Source: Alteromonadaceae bacterium (GTDB taxonomy: Bacteria > Pseudomonadota > Gammaproteobacteria > Pseudomonadales > Cellvibrionaceae). From it: DNA of 44,908 nucleotides. The notes below the pieces were generated by a model. It worked only from the letters and a program-made list of their open reading frames with translations, searched no databases and was not told where the DNA came from. This document shows, piece after piece, positions 25,058-35,000 of this stretch. The stretch spans positions 1-44,908 of the forward strand of contig NVXL01000028.1 of the NCBI GenBank assembly GCA_002746115.1. The letters are read 5' to 3'. The position numbers and the translations under genes are program-made. Numbering within the stretch: the first letter of the stretch is position 1; each line of letters starts with the position of its first letter.

Positions 25058-26603
25058 GCTCGATCTTTCCCTGGGTTTTTCTGGCTTTCTCTGGATTTTC
25101 GGGGGAGCTTGTCAAATTAAACTTGTATTGCTCGCAAAAGTATTTCCATGAGTCACGTTGACCTTGCCTTAACTCGATGTTTTTATTGATCTCGCTCGTG
25201 AGTAGCAGTATTTCTATGTAGAGTGCTTTGTTGTTTGACTGGGCGAGTATTAATAAATCTGCGAGTTCTGCTGTTGGGGTTTGAGCTTGCTTAGCGACTA
25301 GGCACAGTGGTTTTTGCCATAAAGGGCTGCTGTCGGTAATCCAAGATTCGTCTTGTTGCCAGCTGGCATTGCCAATAGTGTGCTCGCAATTTACTGGGCT
25401 GTGAATGTTTTCTTGCCAAGCAATATAATGGCGATCAGCTGAACTGTTTTGCTGGTTTGGAATAGGCGATTTTGACGTTAGGTTACTTGACTTGTTATGG
25501 TTGTCGTTGCTGTTATTTTTGGCGTCGTCAATGAATGTTTCTGCACTGGTTTCGGTGTGGTTTTTGGCTTTGTCATGGCCTTGAGGGGTGAGCGCTGCCG
25601 AGGGGCCTGGAACTGTGAGGCGAAGTGCTTGAATAAAGCGCTCGACTTCGCCGCTATTATGTATTTCGCGTGTTAAACGCTTTTGAATGGTGAGCCGTAT
25701 CCATAAGGTAACGAGTAGTCTAGGGATTAGCCCGTACACTGTCATTGCCAGAGCGAGGTAGGACCACCATGCGCCTGAAGCATTAGCATCATATTGAGAG
25801 TTGTCTAAAGTAAAGCGGCTTGTTGTAATAAATTCTGGAGTCGGTGCGGGTAGTGCCCACTGCCAAGGTAAGCTCAGGCTTTGCAATAAGTCGATAATGT
25901 AGTTACCTTGTTCAATATTGGTTGAAAACCAAGCGAAACTATACTGTTGAAAGGTGACCATGGTGATAAAAGCCACAATCGCACTAAGTTGAAAAGCTAA
26001 GGCAAACCACTGTAATTTCCAAAGTAACCAGGCTTTGATCAGGCGATTTTGGGTGTACTCTGTCTCGTTGTTAGCTTCATATTGAAGGGGGTTAAATTGT
26101 TTTAGAGTGGAATTTAACCAAGGCTTTAACGCGTTCAATATCCAGTGATGGTCGTGCGTATCTGGGCGAATCAGAAACGTGGCAAGGCTAAGCATACTCA
26201 TCGCTAAAGGGAGTAAGGAAAATATCCCAAGAAGTACCCATAAATTGACAGGGCGTTCGCCGGTATACGCGAGTGCGGTGCCCATTGTGGAAAACCCAAG
26301 CAATAACCCGGCGAATATCAGCCATTGGCCACCGCCGTATTCTGCAAACGCATAACCCTGTTGTTTCGGGAGCCATGAGTCGAGTAGCTGATCGTCGGTA
26401 TAGTTGGCGGTATGGTTGGGGAGGGTATTTTGTGGTGTTTTACCCAGCTGTGCGTTTGCAATGTTCTCACGAGCACTTTGCGCCCATTGGGGTTGGCAGA
26501 GGGATTGCCGAAATAGCAACCAAAATAGCAAGCTGCGTGATACGCCGTGCCGAAAGAAATAGGCTGTATGCGGATGGGGCTTATTGGGGGCGTAATTAAA
26601 CAC
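25050..26603 (-). CDS. DUF2868 family membrane protein
   Basis: A 517-residue inner-membrane protein with about four or five hydrophobic segments: near residues 95-115 (QWLIFAGLLLGFSTMGTALAY), 120-145, 200-225 (LQWFALAFQLSAIVAFITMVTF) and 285-310. These are followed by a soluble Asn/Ser-rich loop and a cytoplasmic alpha/beta C-terminus (PTAELADLLILAQSNNKALYIEILLL). The layout and its coupling to the DUF3482 GTPase identify DUF2868. The start is GTG 26603 with GAGAG upstream. The GTPase probably acts with it at the membrane, which is an inference. It lies 102 bases after the giant kinase gene on the same strand. Confidence 0.85.
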   Translation of the reverse strand: MFNYAPNKPHPHTAYFFRHGVSRSLLFWLLFRQSLCQPQWAQSARENIANAQLGKTPQNTLPNHTANYTDDQLLDSWLPKQQGYAFAEYGGGQWLIFAGLLLGFSTMGTALAYTGERPVNLWVLLGIFSLLPLAMSMLSLATFLIRPDTHDHHWILNALKPWLNSTLKQFNPLQYEANNETEYTQNRLIKAWLLWKLQWFALAFQLSAIVAFITMVTFQQYSFAWFSTNIEQGNYIIDLLQSLSLPWQWALPAPTPEFITTSRFTLDNSQYDANASGAWWSYLALAMTVYGLIPRLLVTLWIRLTIQKRLTREIHNSGEVERFIQALRLTVPGPSAALTPQGHDKAKNHTETSAETFIDDAKNNSNDNHNKSSNLTSKSPIPNQQNSSADRHYIAWQENIHSPVNCEHTIGNASWQQDESWITDSSPLWQKPLCLVAKQAQTPTAELADLLILAQSNNKALYIEILLLTSEINKNIELRQGQRDSWKYFCEQYKFNLTSSPENPEKARKTQGKIEHE

Positions 26604-26705
26604 TTGAACTCTCTATGCTCGGATATCTCGTATCATTAATGACTGTCAGCTGTTAATTATAACAAGTCGATGGTGAGGCTAGGGTTGAGTAGCGTGAATT
26701 AAAAG

Positions 26706-29700
26706 CTACTCTTTGTCCTCTTGTAACGGTAGCAGTATGGTGACGGTAGTGCCGTGGTTAAGTTGACTGCTAATCTCGATTAGCCCTTGATGGTGATCGA
26801 TAATTGAATACGCAGTCGCCAAACCTAGGCCGTTACCTTCTCCTAGGCCTCTAGTGGTGAAAAATGGATCAAATACTTGTTTTAACGTGTCATCGCTCAT
26901 GCCTGAACCCGTATCTTTAATGATAATGGATAAGTGCTTGCCATTGGCATCGAGGGTAAGGTTGATAGGGTTTTCACTTGTTTCAACACATCTGTCGTGT
27001 ACCTGAAGATCTTCAATGTTATTAATGTCTTCGGAGTTTGTAGCGGTATTTTGTTTGTCTTGCACCGCCTGGCAGGCATTAATAAGTACGTTAATGAATA
27101 CTTGGTTTAATTGTGCCGTTTGTGCATAGATTGTCGGGTTTTGTTTGACTGTGTAATTAAAGCGTATTTTACCTTGGTATTTAGCCTCTACCAGAGTAAT
27201 GCATGCGTCTATGCTGGCTCCGATGTTGGTTTGGCGAAAGGTTTCTTTTTCAGCTTGTGAAAATAAGCTAAAGCTCTGAGCTAGTTGGGCAACGCGACTA
27301 TTGCCTTCTTTTAGCGCGCTAAGTTGAGAGAATAAGCGGTTAAATTGAGCATCGAAATATTCGGTTATGGCAGTGTCGGCAGATTCTTCACTTAGTTCGA
27401 TTAAGGTTTTTCGAAATTTGGTCAGTGTTTTTTCGATATTGTGAGTGCCAACTTGGCTCATATTGATGGGGTTGTTCATCGCATGTGCTAAGCCACCGAT
27501 AAGCGTTCCCAAGCTGGACATCTTTTCAGCTTGGATAAGTTGGCTTTGGGTGTGTTTTAAGGTATTGACATTGTCTTGTAGGTGGCGATGAGTGCTTAGT
27601 AGCTGCAGTTGAGTCTCCACCCGTGCGAAGAGCTCTTTTTTCTCGATAGGTTTGGTTAAATAATCGTTGCCGCCGACCTCATAGCCCCGAGCTAAATCGT
27701 CGCTTTGAGTTTTCGCGGTTAGAAATAATACCGGGAGCTCTAGGTTGGACTTACTTTCGCGTATGCGTTGGCAGACCTCATAACCGGACATGCCAGGCAT
27801 CATGACATCGAGTATTACCAAGTTTATAGTCTTGTTTTCGGTATAGCTTCTTTGTAAAAATTCGAGTGCTTGTATGCCGTCAGCACACTCGCTTACTTCG
27901 TAATGTTTTATCGTGAGCAGGTTTAGCAATACTTGACGGTTAACCGGTTCGTCATCAACAACGAGAATGTGAACGTTACTTGTTTGGTTTGTCGATCGTG
28001 AGGGTGTGTAGGTATTAACTTGCTTGCTATCTGCTTGATACTGAATGGGTTCAAGGTTCTCGACAAGGCCGTTTTGGTCGTCGTTTGAGGTGGAATTGAT
28101 CTCGTTTAATCCTGGCGCCTCTGAGGCAATATCACCTGCGAGCGGAAGGGATACACTAAATACGCTGCCTTTATCAACCGTTGAATTTAGCCGAATTTCA
28201 CCCGCGTGTAAGTCAACCAACTGGCGTGTGACTGCGAGGCCAAGCCCTGAGCCCCCGAAGCGCCGTATGGTCGAACTGTCGGTTTGTTCAAACGCTTCAA
28301 ATATTTTTTCTTGTTGATGTTTGGCGATACCTATACCGGTATCACTTACTTTTAGCCACAACATATGGCCGCTAACCTTTGCGTCAACGGTGACTTCGCC
28401 CTCAAGGGTAAACTTGATCGCGTTGCCAACGAGGTTGTATAGAATCTGCTGCAAACGGTTTTCGTCGGCCCAAACTCTGGGAAGATTTTGGCTGACGCTA
28501 CTACTAAGTGTCACAGGTTTTTGTTTAATTAGGGTGGCCGATAGACTAAGAACGAGATCAACAATGCTATAAACATCGACCGGTTTGCAGTGCAGGACAA
28601 GCGTATCTTCTTTGAGTTTAGAGAAATCCAAAATATCATTAACGAGGTGAGCAAGGCGTTTGCCGCTATCAATAATGAGTTTCAAATTATCATTGGCTGC
28701 TTGGGGGAGCTCGCCTGATACGCCCTCCATCAATGACTCAGATAGGCCAATGATGCCATTTAGCGGTGTCCGTAACTCATGTGAGGTATTGGCTAGAAAG
28801 GTATCCTTAATTTTATCCACTTGGCGCAAACGTAGATTTAATTTACGTTCACTCTCGACTCGCCGTTTTTGGAGATAGGTATAGATTATGAGCCATAATA
28901 ATGCAGAAAATAGCAAAGCATAAGTGACTTTTGCCCAGTTATTTAACCACCAAGGGGGCAAGATTTTGATGTCTATTGAAATGCCTTTTTCGTTCCAGGT
29001 GCCTTCGCTGTTAGCCGCCTTAACCTTGAAAGTATAGTGTCCGGGGTCAAGGTTTGTGTAAGTAGCTAAGCGGCGTTTGCCGACAAAATTCCAGTTTTCA
29101 TCAAAGCCCACGAGGCGGTACGCATAAATAGTCTCTTCGGGCAGGTGGTAGCTGAGTGCAGCATAGGCAAAGGAGAATACCGTGTGCTCATGGCCAAGGG
29201 TGATGGAATCTGCGTGTGAGATGGATTGTTTTAACGGGGAGTCGGCTTGCCTGATGTCGACACTTTGACCCGCAATTTTGAAGTCAGTGAAGACAATTGG
29301 CGGCGCGAGGGGGTTCGAGTGTAAATCTTTAGGCTTAAAAATAGTTAAGCCCTTGGTGCTACCAAGCACGAGTTCACCATGAGAGGTTATTAAACTGGCG
29401 ACTTTTGAATGCGAGCTTCCGGCCAGCCCGTGAGACTGGTGGTAATTTTTAACTTCATGAGTGTTCGGGTTAAAACGTGAGAGGCCGTTGTGGGTCGCGA
29501 TCCACAAGTTTGCTTGCTGACCTTCTTTCGAAAGGTTAGCCTTAGCTTGCATGATGCCGGTAACGGAATTGTCGGAGAGTCCGTGTTTTACCCAAAATGC
29601 CTCAACGCTAGGCGGGTTTGTGTTAAATCGAGTGATCCCGTCACCGCGAGAGCCGAACCAAATATAGCCCTGTTGATCCTGAAACATTCCACTGACAAAT

Positions 29701-31448
29701 CTTTGGTCTCTTATGCCCTTAAGTGGAATAAGCTCGCTTGCATGCTTTACTTGATCGCTGCCGGGCAACAGTACGTACAAACCAGACGACGCGCCAAACC
29801 AAAGCCGGTGCTGTCGATCCTCGAATATGCTCATAATACGGCCGTAACTGCCATTGTCGGCAAGGTCATCTAAGGCGTAGGTAATAAAGTTGTCGGTTTC
29901 AGGGAGGTAGCGTTGAATGCCGTCGTCGTACGTGCCAAGCCAGAGGCGGTTTAGGTGATCTTCATAAAGTGACCATACTTCGCCGTCGTGCAGGCTGTCG
30001 GCTTGGGTTGAATTCGACAGGTAGTGTTTAAACTTCCCTGTGCTGCGATCAAGACGGTTAAGCCCTCCCCGCCAAGTGCCTGCCCACACCGTGCCTTGGT
30101 GATCTTCTATAACGCTTAAGACCGCTTTAGCTGAAAGGCTATCGGGGTCGTTAGTGTCGTGTTGGTAGCGTACGACGTTTTTGCGATCAGCGTCTAAATA
30201 GTTTAGGCCCAGTTCGGTACCTATCCAGAGGCCACCGTCGTTACTTTCTGCTACCGACAATATAGCATTGTGGTCAATGCTGTTGGTGTTATATTGTTGG
30301 TGGCGGAACACCTTAAAACCCGAGGCGTAAGGGTCGAGCAATGCGACACCTGCGGGGTATAGCCCGACCCATAGGTAGTTGTTTTTATCGCGATAGAGGC
30401 TCCGAATAGAATCGAAATGCTGCCCGCCGGGGTCTGAATGGCGTGCAAGAAAGTGCTCGAAATAATGCTTCCCAGTCTCGGCGTCAGTGCGAAGCACATT
30501 CAGCCCTTTGTCTGTACCTACCCACAGATTGCCCTCTGCATCTGAATTAATTGCCCATACGATGTTGTTGCTGATACTTCCTTCGTTATCAGGGTTGTGT
30601 AAGAAGTGTTGCACTTCACCACTGGTAAGATCAACACGGTTCAGGCCGCCTGATGAGGTACCAACCCAAAGTATATTGCGATCGCTTTGGTGGACACTAT
30701 AAACGTTGTTACTGCTCAAGTGCTTTTTGCTAATTCGGTAATCGCTCTGAAACCGAATATGTCTCACGATGGTTTGCTGCTCAATATCGACTTGATATAA
30801 GCCGTGCTTTTCAGTACCTACCCAAAAATTTCCGTTGGGAGCCTCATTGACGACTCGAATACTGGATTGGCTAATTACCTCATTTAGTTTACTTAACGGT
30901 GTAAACGTTTTAGTTTTTGTATTAAAAAGCTGAAGGCCATCTAAGCTCTTAGCAAGCAGTAAAGTATTCTCCGCGATTTGCAGCGCGTAACTATAACTGT
31001 AGTTTTCTATGTTGACGGGGTTTCCACCGGTAGGGGGCAAGTAGCGCGTAAAGTCATCCGTTTTTGGGTTGTAGCGGCTGAGCCCTTCATAGGTAATGAG
31101 CCAAAGCTCACCGTCGGTGGTAGCGATTACTTTACGGATGTTCCCGTGACTTATACTGTTTTGTTGATCCGGCTGATGCTGATATAGTCGAAAGCTGTAG
31201 CCGTCGTAACGAACCATGCCGTTGGAGCCTGCCAGCCAAGTGAACCCTGTGGCGTCTTGCGCGATATCATTGTGATAACCCACAACGTTTAGTTCCGGTG
31301 CTTCGATGATTTTAAAACGAAACTGTGCGTGGCTGAGATGAGGTTTAGGTGCGCCAGCAGCACCGTTTGCCATTAATAGGAGCAGCAGTAAGCTCACGTA
31401 AATCGCTAAATAAGGGTGACGAATAGCTGGGGTGGAGATTATCGTCAT
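26706..31448 (-). CDS. Giant hybrid sensor kinase A (propeller, Y_Y_Y, two kinase modules, receiver)
   Basis: 1580 residues. The signal/anchor is about 14-33. Two seven-bladed-type beta-propellers are made of Reg_prop repeats (GxLWxGTxxGLNRxD, about 45-720), followed by a Y_Y_Y domain (about 745-830, YAYRLVGFDENWNFVGKR … NLDPGHYTFKVKA) and one membrane helix (about 835-855). HisKA has its H in NTSHELRTPLNG (about 889). The HATPase follows with NLVGNAIKF and GSGLGLAV. The receiver Asp is in LVILDVMMPGMSG (about 1213). A second kinase-like module has GGLAHAMNNPIN (about 1321) and an HATPase with NACQAV, DTGSGMS and GNGLGLATAYSI. The periplasmic propeller should bind an oligosaccharide-like ligand, by analogy to Bacteroides HTCS; there is no DNA-binding domain. 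It is divergent from a paralogue. Confidence 0.93.
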   Translation of the reverse strand: MTIISTPAIRHPYLAIYVSLLLLLLMANGAAGAPKPHLSHAQFRFKIIEAPELNVVGYHNDIAQDATGFTWLAGSNGMVRYDGYSFRLYQHQPDQQNSISHGNIRKVIATTDGELWLITYEGLSRYNPKTDDFTRYLPPTGGNPVNIENYSYSYALQIAENTLLLAKSLDGLQLFNTKTKTFTPLSKLNEVISQSSIRVVNEAPNGNFWVGTEKHGLYQVDIEQQTIVRHIRFQSDYRISKKHLSSNNVYSVHQSDRNILWVGTSSGGLNRVDLTSGEVQHFLHNPDNEGSISNNIVWAINSDAEGNLWVGTDKGLNVLRTDAETGKHYFEHFLARHSDPGGQHFDSIRSLYRDKNNYLWVGLYPAGVALLDPYASGFKVFRHQQYNTNSIDHNAILSVAESNDGGLWIGTELGLNYLDADRKNVVRYQHDTNDPDSLSAKAVLSVIEDHQGTVWAGTWRGGLNRLDRSTGKFKHYLSNSTQADSLHDGEVWSLYEDHLNRLWLGTYDDGIQRYLPETDNFITYALDDLADNGSYGRIMSIFEDRQHRLWFGASSGLYVLLPGSDQVKHASELIPLKGIRDQRFVSGMFQDQQGYIWFGSRGDGITRFNTNPPSVEAFWVKHGLSDNSVTGIMQAKANLSKEGQQANLWIATHNGLSRFNPNTHEVKNYHQSHGLAGSSHSKVASLITSHGELVLGSTKGLTIFKPKDLHSNPLAPPIVFTDFKIAGQSVDIRQADSPLKQSISHADSITLGHEHTVFSFAYAALSYHLPEETIYAYRLVGFDENWNFVGKRRLATYTNLDPGHYTFKVKAANSEGTWNEKGISIDIKILPPWWLNNWAKVTYALLFSALLWLIIYTYLQKRRVESERKLNLRLRQVDKIKDTFLANTSHELRTPLNGIIGLSESLMEGVSGELPQAANDNLKLIIDSGKRLAHLVNDILDFSKLKEDTLVLHCKPVDVYSIVDLVLSLSATLIKQKPVTLSSSVSQNLPRVWADENRLQQILYNLVGNAIKFTLEGEVTVDAKVSGHMLWLKVSDTGIGIAKHQQEKIFEAFEQTDSSTIRRFGGSGLGLAVTRQLVDLHAGEIRLNSTVDKGSVFSVSLPLAGDIASEAPGLNEINSTSNDDQNGLVENLEPIQYQADSKQVNTYTPSRSTNQTSNVHILVVDDEPVNRQVLLNLLTIKHYEVSECADGIQALEFLQRSYTENKTINLVILDVMMPGMSGYEVCQRIRESKSNLELPVLFLTAKTQSDDLARGYEVGGNDYLTKPIEKKELFARVETQLQLLSTHRHLQDNVNTLKHTQSQLIQAEKMSSLGTLIGGLAHAMNNPINMSQVGTHNIEKTLTKFRKTLIELSEESADTAITEYFDAQFNRLFSQLSALKEGNSRVAQLAQSFSLFSQAEKETFRQTNIGASIDACITLVEAKYQGKIRFNYTVKQNPTIYAQTAQLNQVFINVLINACQAVQDKQNTATNSEDINNIEDLQVHDRCVETSENPINLTLDANGKHLSIIIKDTGSGMSDDTLKQVFDPFFTTRGLGEGNGLGLATAYSIIDHHQGLIEISSQLNHGTTVTILLPLQEDKE

Positions 31449-32000
31449 AATCTATGATATGTAGGTATGCACCTAGATGCGTTGAATTACGAAACTACCA
31501 TAAATGCCCTGAAGCAACTTAGGTGATTCATCTTAGTATAGCGGCTTTGCTCGCGAATAGTGAATTCTTGGTGTGATAAACATCAGGTCGCTATGATGAA
31601 TTATTAGCATGTTATGATATTACTGTGATACGCCATATTTTTTTGACGGAAAAACCTGCTTGGTTAAGTTTGACAAAGAAAGGTTTGATTAAAGAAAAAA
31701 GATGGGTATTCGATAGTGCTTCGACTTGACTTTCTTGCAGCGCTAAGCCTGCTCTGTGAGGAGTGCGTAAATTCGCTTCGGTGCTAATTGATTCGATGCT
31801 ATATTAAATAGGAGCTACTGCTGTCGCTTAAAAACACATACGGTATTTGAATTATAATTAAGCGTTGTAGAGTGTGCTTGTCCAAGACTCACAACATGTG
31901 CTTGGAGGTAATATGTAAGGCCGTTTAGCGTTGCGCTACCGTTAATAACTGAATGAGATACGATATCGGGATTGTGAATCGACTTACACAAAAGGGTCAA
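31449..32000. other. Divergent promoter region of the twin kinases
   Basis: 550 bases, AT-rich. A CRP-like half site (TGTGA with partly matching TCAGG, near 31572-31587) is the only regulatory hint. No ORF of substance is seen except an in-frame upstream extension of kinase B from ATG 31953. Confidence 0.35.
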
Positions 32001-35000
32001 ATGAAGCGCCCTAGGCAAAAGCTACTATTTAACAGCATGGCAGCAAAGGCATGGCAGATCTTTCTGTTGTCCCTCAGTGTTGCGCTCGTACTGCGATTTG
32101 TTCCAATTTCTGCGTATGCACTTGCTGATCAAACAAACCAAACAAACGCGCTTCGCTTTACTCACTTAAGAGATAAGCAGTTGGATTCTGTCGGGTTTCA
32201 GTGGGTGAGCCTTCAGGACGAGCAGGGATTTATGTGGTTTGGCGGCGAACACGGCTTGGTTCGCTATGATGCCTACAAATTTAAGCTCTATCAAAATGAC
32301 GCTGATAACCCCAATAGTTTAAGCGGTAACAACGTCTTTGCCCTAGAAGTAGACGCGCAGGGCAATATGTGGGTCGGAACTCTAAAAGGTGCCAACCGTT
32401 ATAACGCTGCAACCGATAGCTTTACGCGCTTTGTTCACAACCCTTCAGACCCTTCCAGTATCGGCGCTTCCGATATTTCCAACATACTTAAGGACAGCCG
32501 TGGTCACCTCTGGTTTGCCACCAACGGCGGCGGTTTGAATCGTTTTTTACCAAGTACGGAAGAGTTTGAGCGTGTCGAGTTGCGTGCCAATGGAAAAATC
32601 ATTGGCGGCGTCGCCAGTCTTATTGAAGATCGCCAAGGCAGCCTTTGGATGGCTTGCACCATTGACCAATGGAAAACCTTTGGTCTGTGCGTATTACCTC
32701 GCGCCAAATTCGGCGCGCTGAAAGCCGATGTGAGCTTTTACCCTTATGATACGGCAACGCTATTAAGTCTTGTGCATCGCGATCTCCAGGTTTATGAGGA
32801 CAGTGAGGGGCAACTTTGGGTTGCCGTAATGGGAGACGGACTTAGCCATTTTAATCGGGTGACAACGTCGTTTGTTCATTATCGTCATCAACCTCTGGTC
32901 AGTGAGAGTCTTGGGCATAACGAGGTTAATCATATCTTTGAAGATAGCCACCGTAACTTTTGGGTCGGCACTGACAAAGCCGGACTTAACCGCCTAAATC
33001 GCGACACTAAGCAGTTTGAGCACTTCTCGCACCGAGCTCGCGACCCCTATAGTGTGGCTAGCGATAAAATTCATTCTATTTATGAGAATCGCTTTGGTGA
33101 CCTTTGGCTGGGCTATTTCCCAGTGGGTTTGTCGATACGGAATAATTACGCAGGTGTGTTTCTTAATTATTGGAATCGTGATGATAGTGCCACCAGTTTG
33201 AGTGATAGCGCTGTGAACGCCATCGTCGAAACCGCAGAGGGGAACTTATGGGTAGGGACCGAAAAAGGGCTCAACCATATTAACCGCAGTAGCGGTGAGC
33301 TTACCCAGTATGTGCATGACCCGGCACAAGCGCTGAGCACAAGCGGTTTGACCGCTGACGCCGTGCTTTCCTTGTTAATCGATTCCGACGGTGTACTGTG
33401 GGTTGGTACATGGTTAGGTGGTCTGAGTCGGTTCAATCAATCCGAAGACGAAAATATCGGGACTTTCACGCATTTTGGGCCTCAGTTAAACCGTAGCGAC
33501 AGCTTAAATGATAGCGTAGTGTTAGGGCTTTTCGAGGATAGTGATAAGCGTTTGTGGATTGGCACCCGTAACGGCTTAAATCAATTTCAGCCAGAAACCT
33601 CGACGTTTTTACGTTACGAGCACGACGACTCGAATCCCGATAGTATTATGTCCGGTGAGATCTTGAGTATGTTCGAAGACAGCCGTGGTAATTTTTGGCT
33701 GGGCTCTGAGGCCGGGGTAGAGTTGATGGACCTTGAGCACGGTACATTCAAACATTACCAGCATAACAAAACCCCTCATAGCATTGACGAGGGTTACGTT
33801 AGCGCTATACACGAGGATAAAAAAGGTCGTTTATGGTTCGGTATTGTGGGCGCTGGACTTAATCTTTTTGATCCCGATACCGGCAAGGTTATTAAAAAAT
33901 ATCATCGCGAAGACGGTTTGCCCGATACTTCCGTAAAAAGTATTTTGGAAGATAATAGGGGTGGTTTGTGGTTGAGCACGGGTTATGGTTTGTCACACTT
34001 CCAGCCTGACACCGCGCTCTTTCGAAACTATACAGTGGATCATGGTTTAGCCGGAAATATCTATAATCACGCTGCATACCTCAAAACCAGCTCTGGCGAA
34101 TTGGCCTTCGGTAGCAGTGAGGGTTTAACTTTATTTAACCCAGAAAATATTTTTAAAAATAATGTAGTCCCCCCAATAGTTATTACTGATTTTCATCTTT
34201 TTCATAAGCCAGTTGAAGTTGGGGTGAAAAACTCTCCCTTACAGCAGTCTATTACCTACATGGCGAGATCGGCAGATAATGTACTCACCTTAAATCATGA
34301 GCAGTCCGTATTTTCATTCGAATTCGCTGCTTTAAACTACCAGCTTCCACACCTGAATCAATATGCTTATAAGCTTGATGGCTTTGATAAACAATGGGTT
34401 CAATCTGGCACCATACGCAGTGCGACCTATACCAACTTAGATCCCGGCGATTACGTATTTCGTGTTAAAGGCTCTAATAACGATGGTTTGTGGAACGAAC
34501 TCGGTACGGCAATTAACATTCGGATTATTCCGCCTTGGTGGCGTAGTTGGTGGGCGCTTTCGTTTTACATTTTAAGTTTGTTGTTGTTCTTCGGGCTGAT
34601 AATATATTCCTATATTCAGCGGAGACGGGCGAAAGTTGAACAGCGGGTTATCGAAAAATTACAGCATTTAGACCGAGTCAAAGACACCTTCCTCGCCAAC
34701 ACCTCGCACGAATTACGAACACCGCTTAACGGTATTATTGGTCTATCGGACTCGCTTATTGAAGGCGTCGCGGGGCCATTACCGCAAAATGCGCAAAACT
34801 ATTTACATATGATAGTGAATAGCAGTAAACGCCTATCTCACCTTATTAACGATATTTTAGACTTTACCAAATTAAAGCAAGAAACCATCAATCTTGACCT
34901 CAAAAATTTGGATCTATATAGCCAAGCGAGCATGGTGATGGGAATCGCCAATGGCTTGATTGGCGCCAAACCATTAGAGCTGTTCAATTATGTCGATCGG

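Noticed and set aside
31572-31587. CRP-like site TGTGA-N6-TCAGG between the twin kinases
   Set aside because: Only one half matches; a partial match in 550 AT-rich bases is expected by chance.
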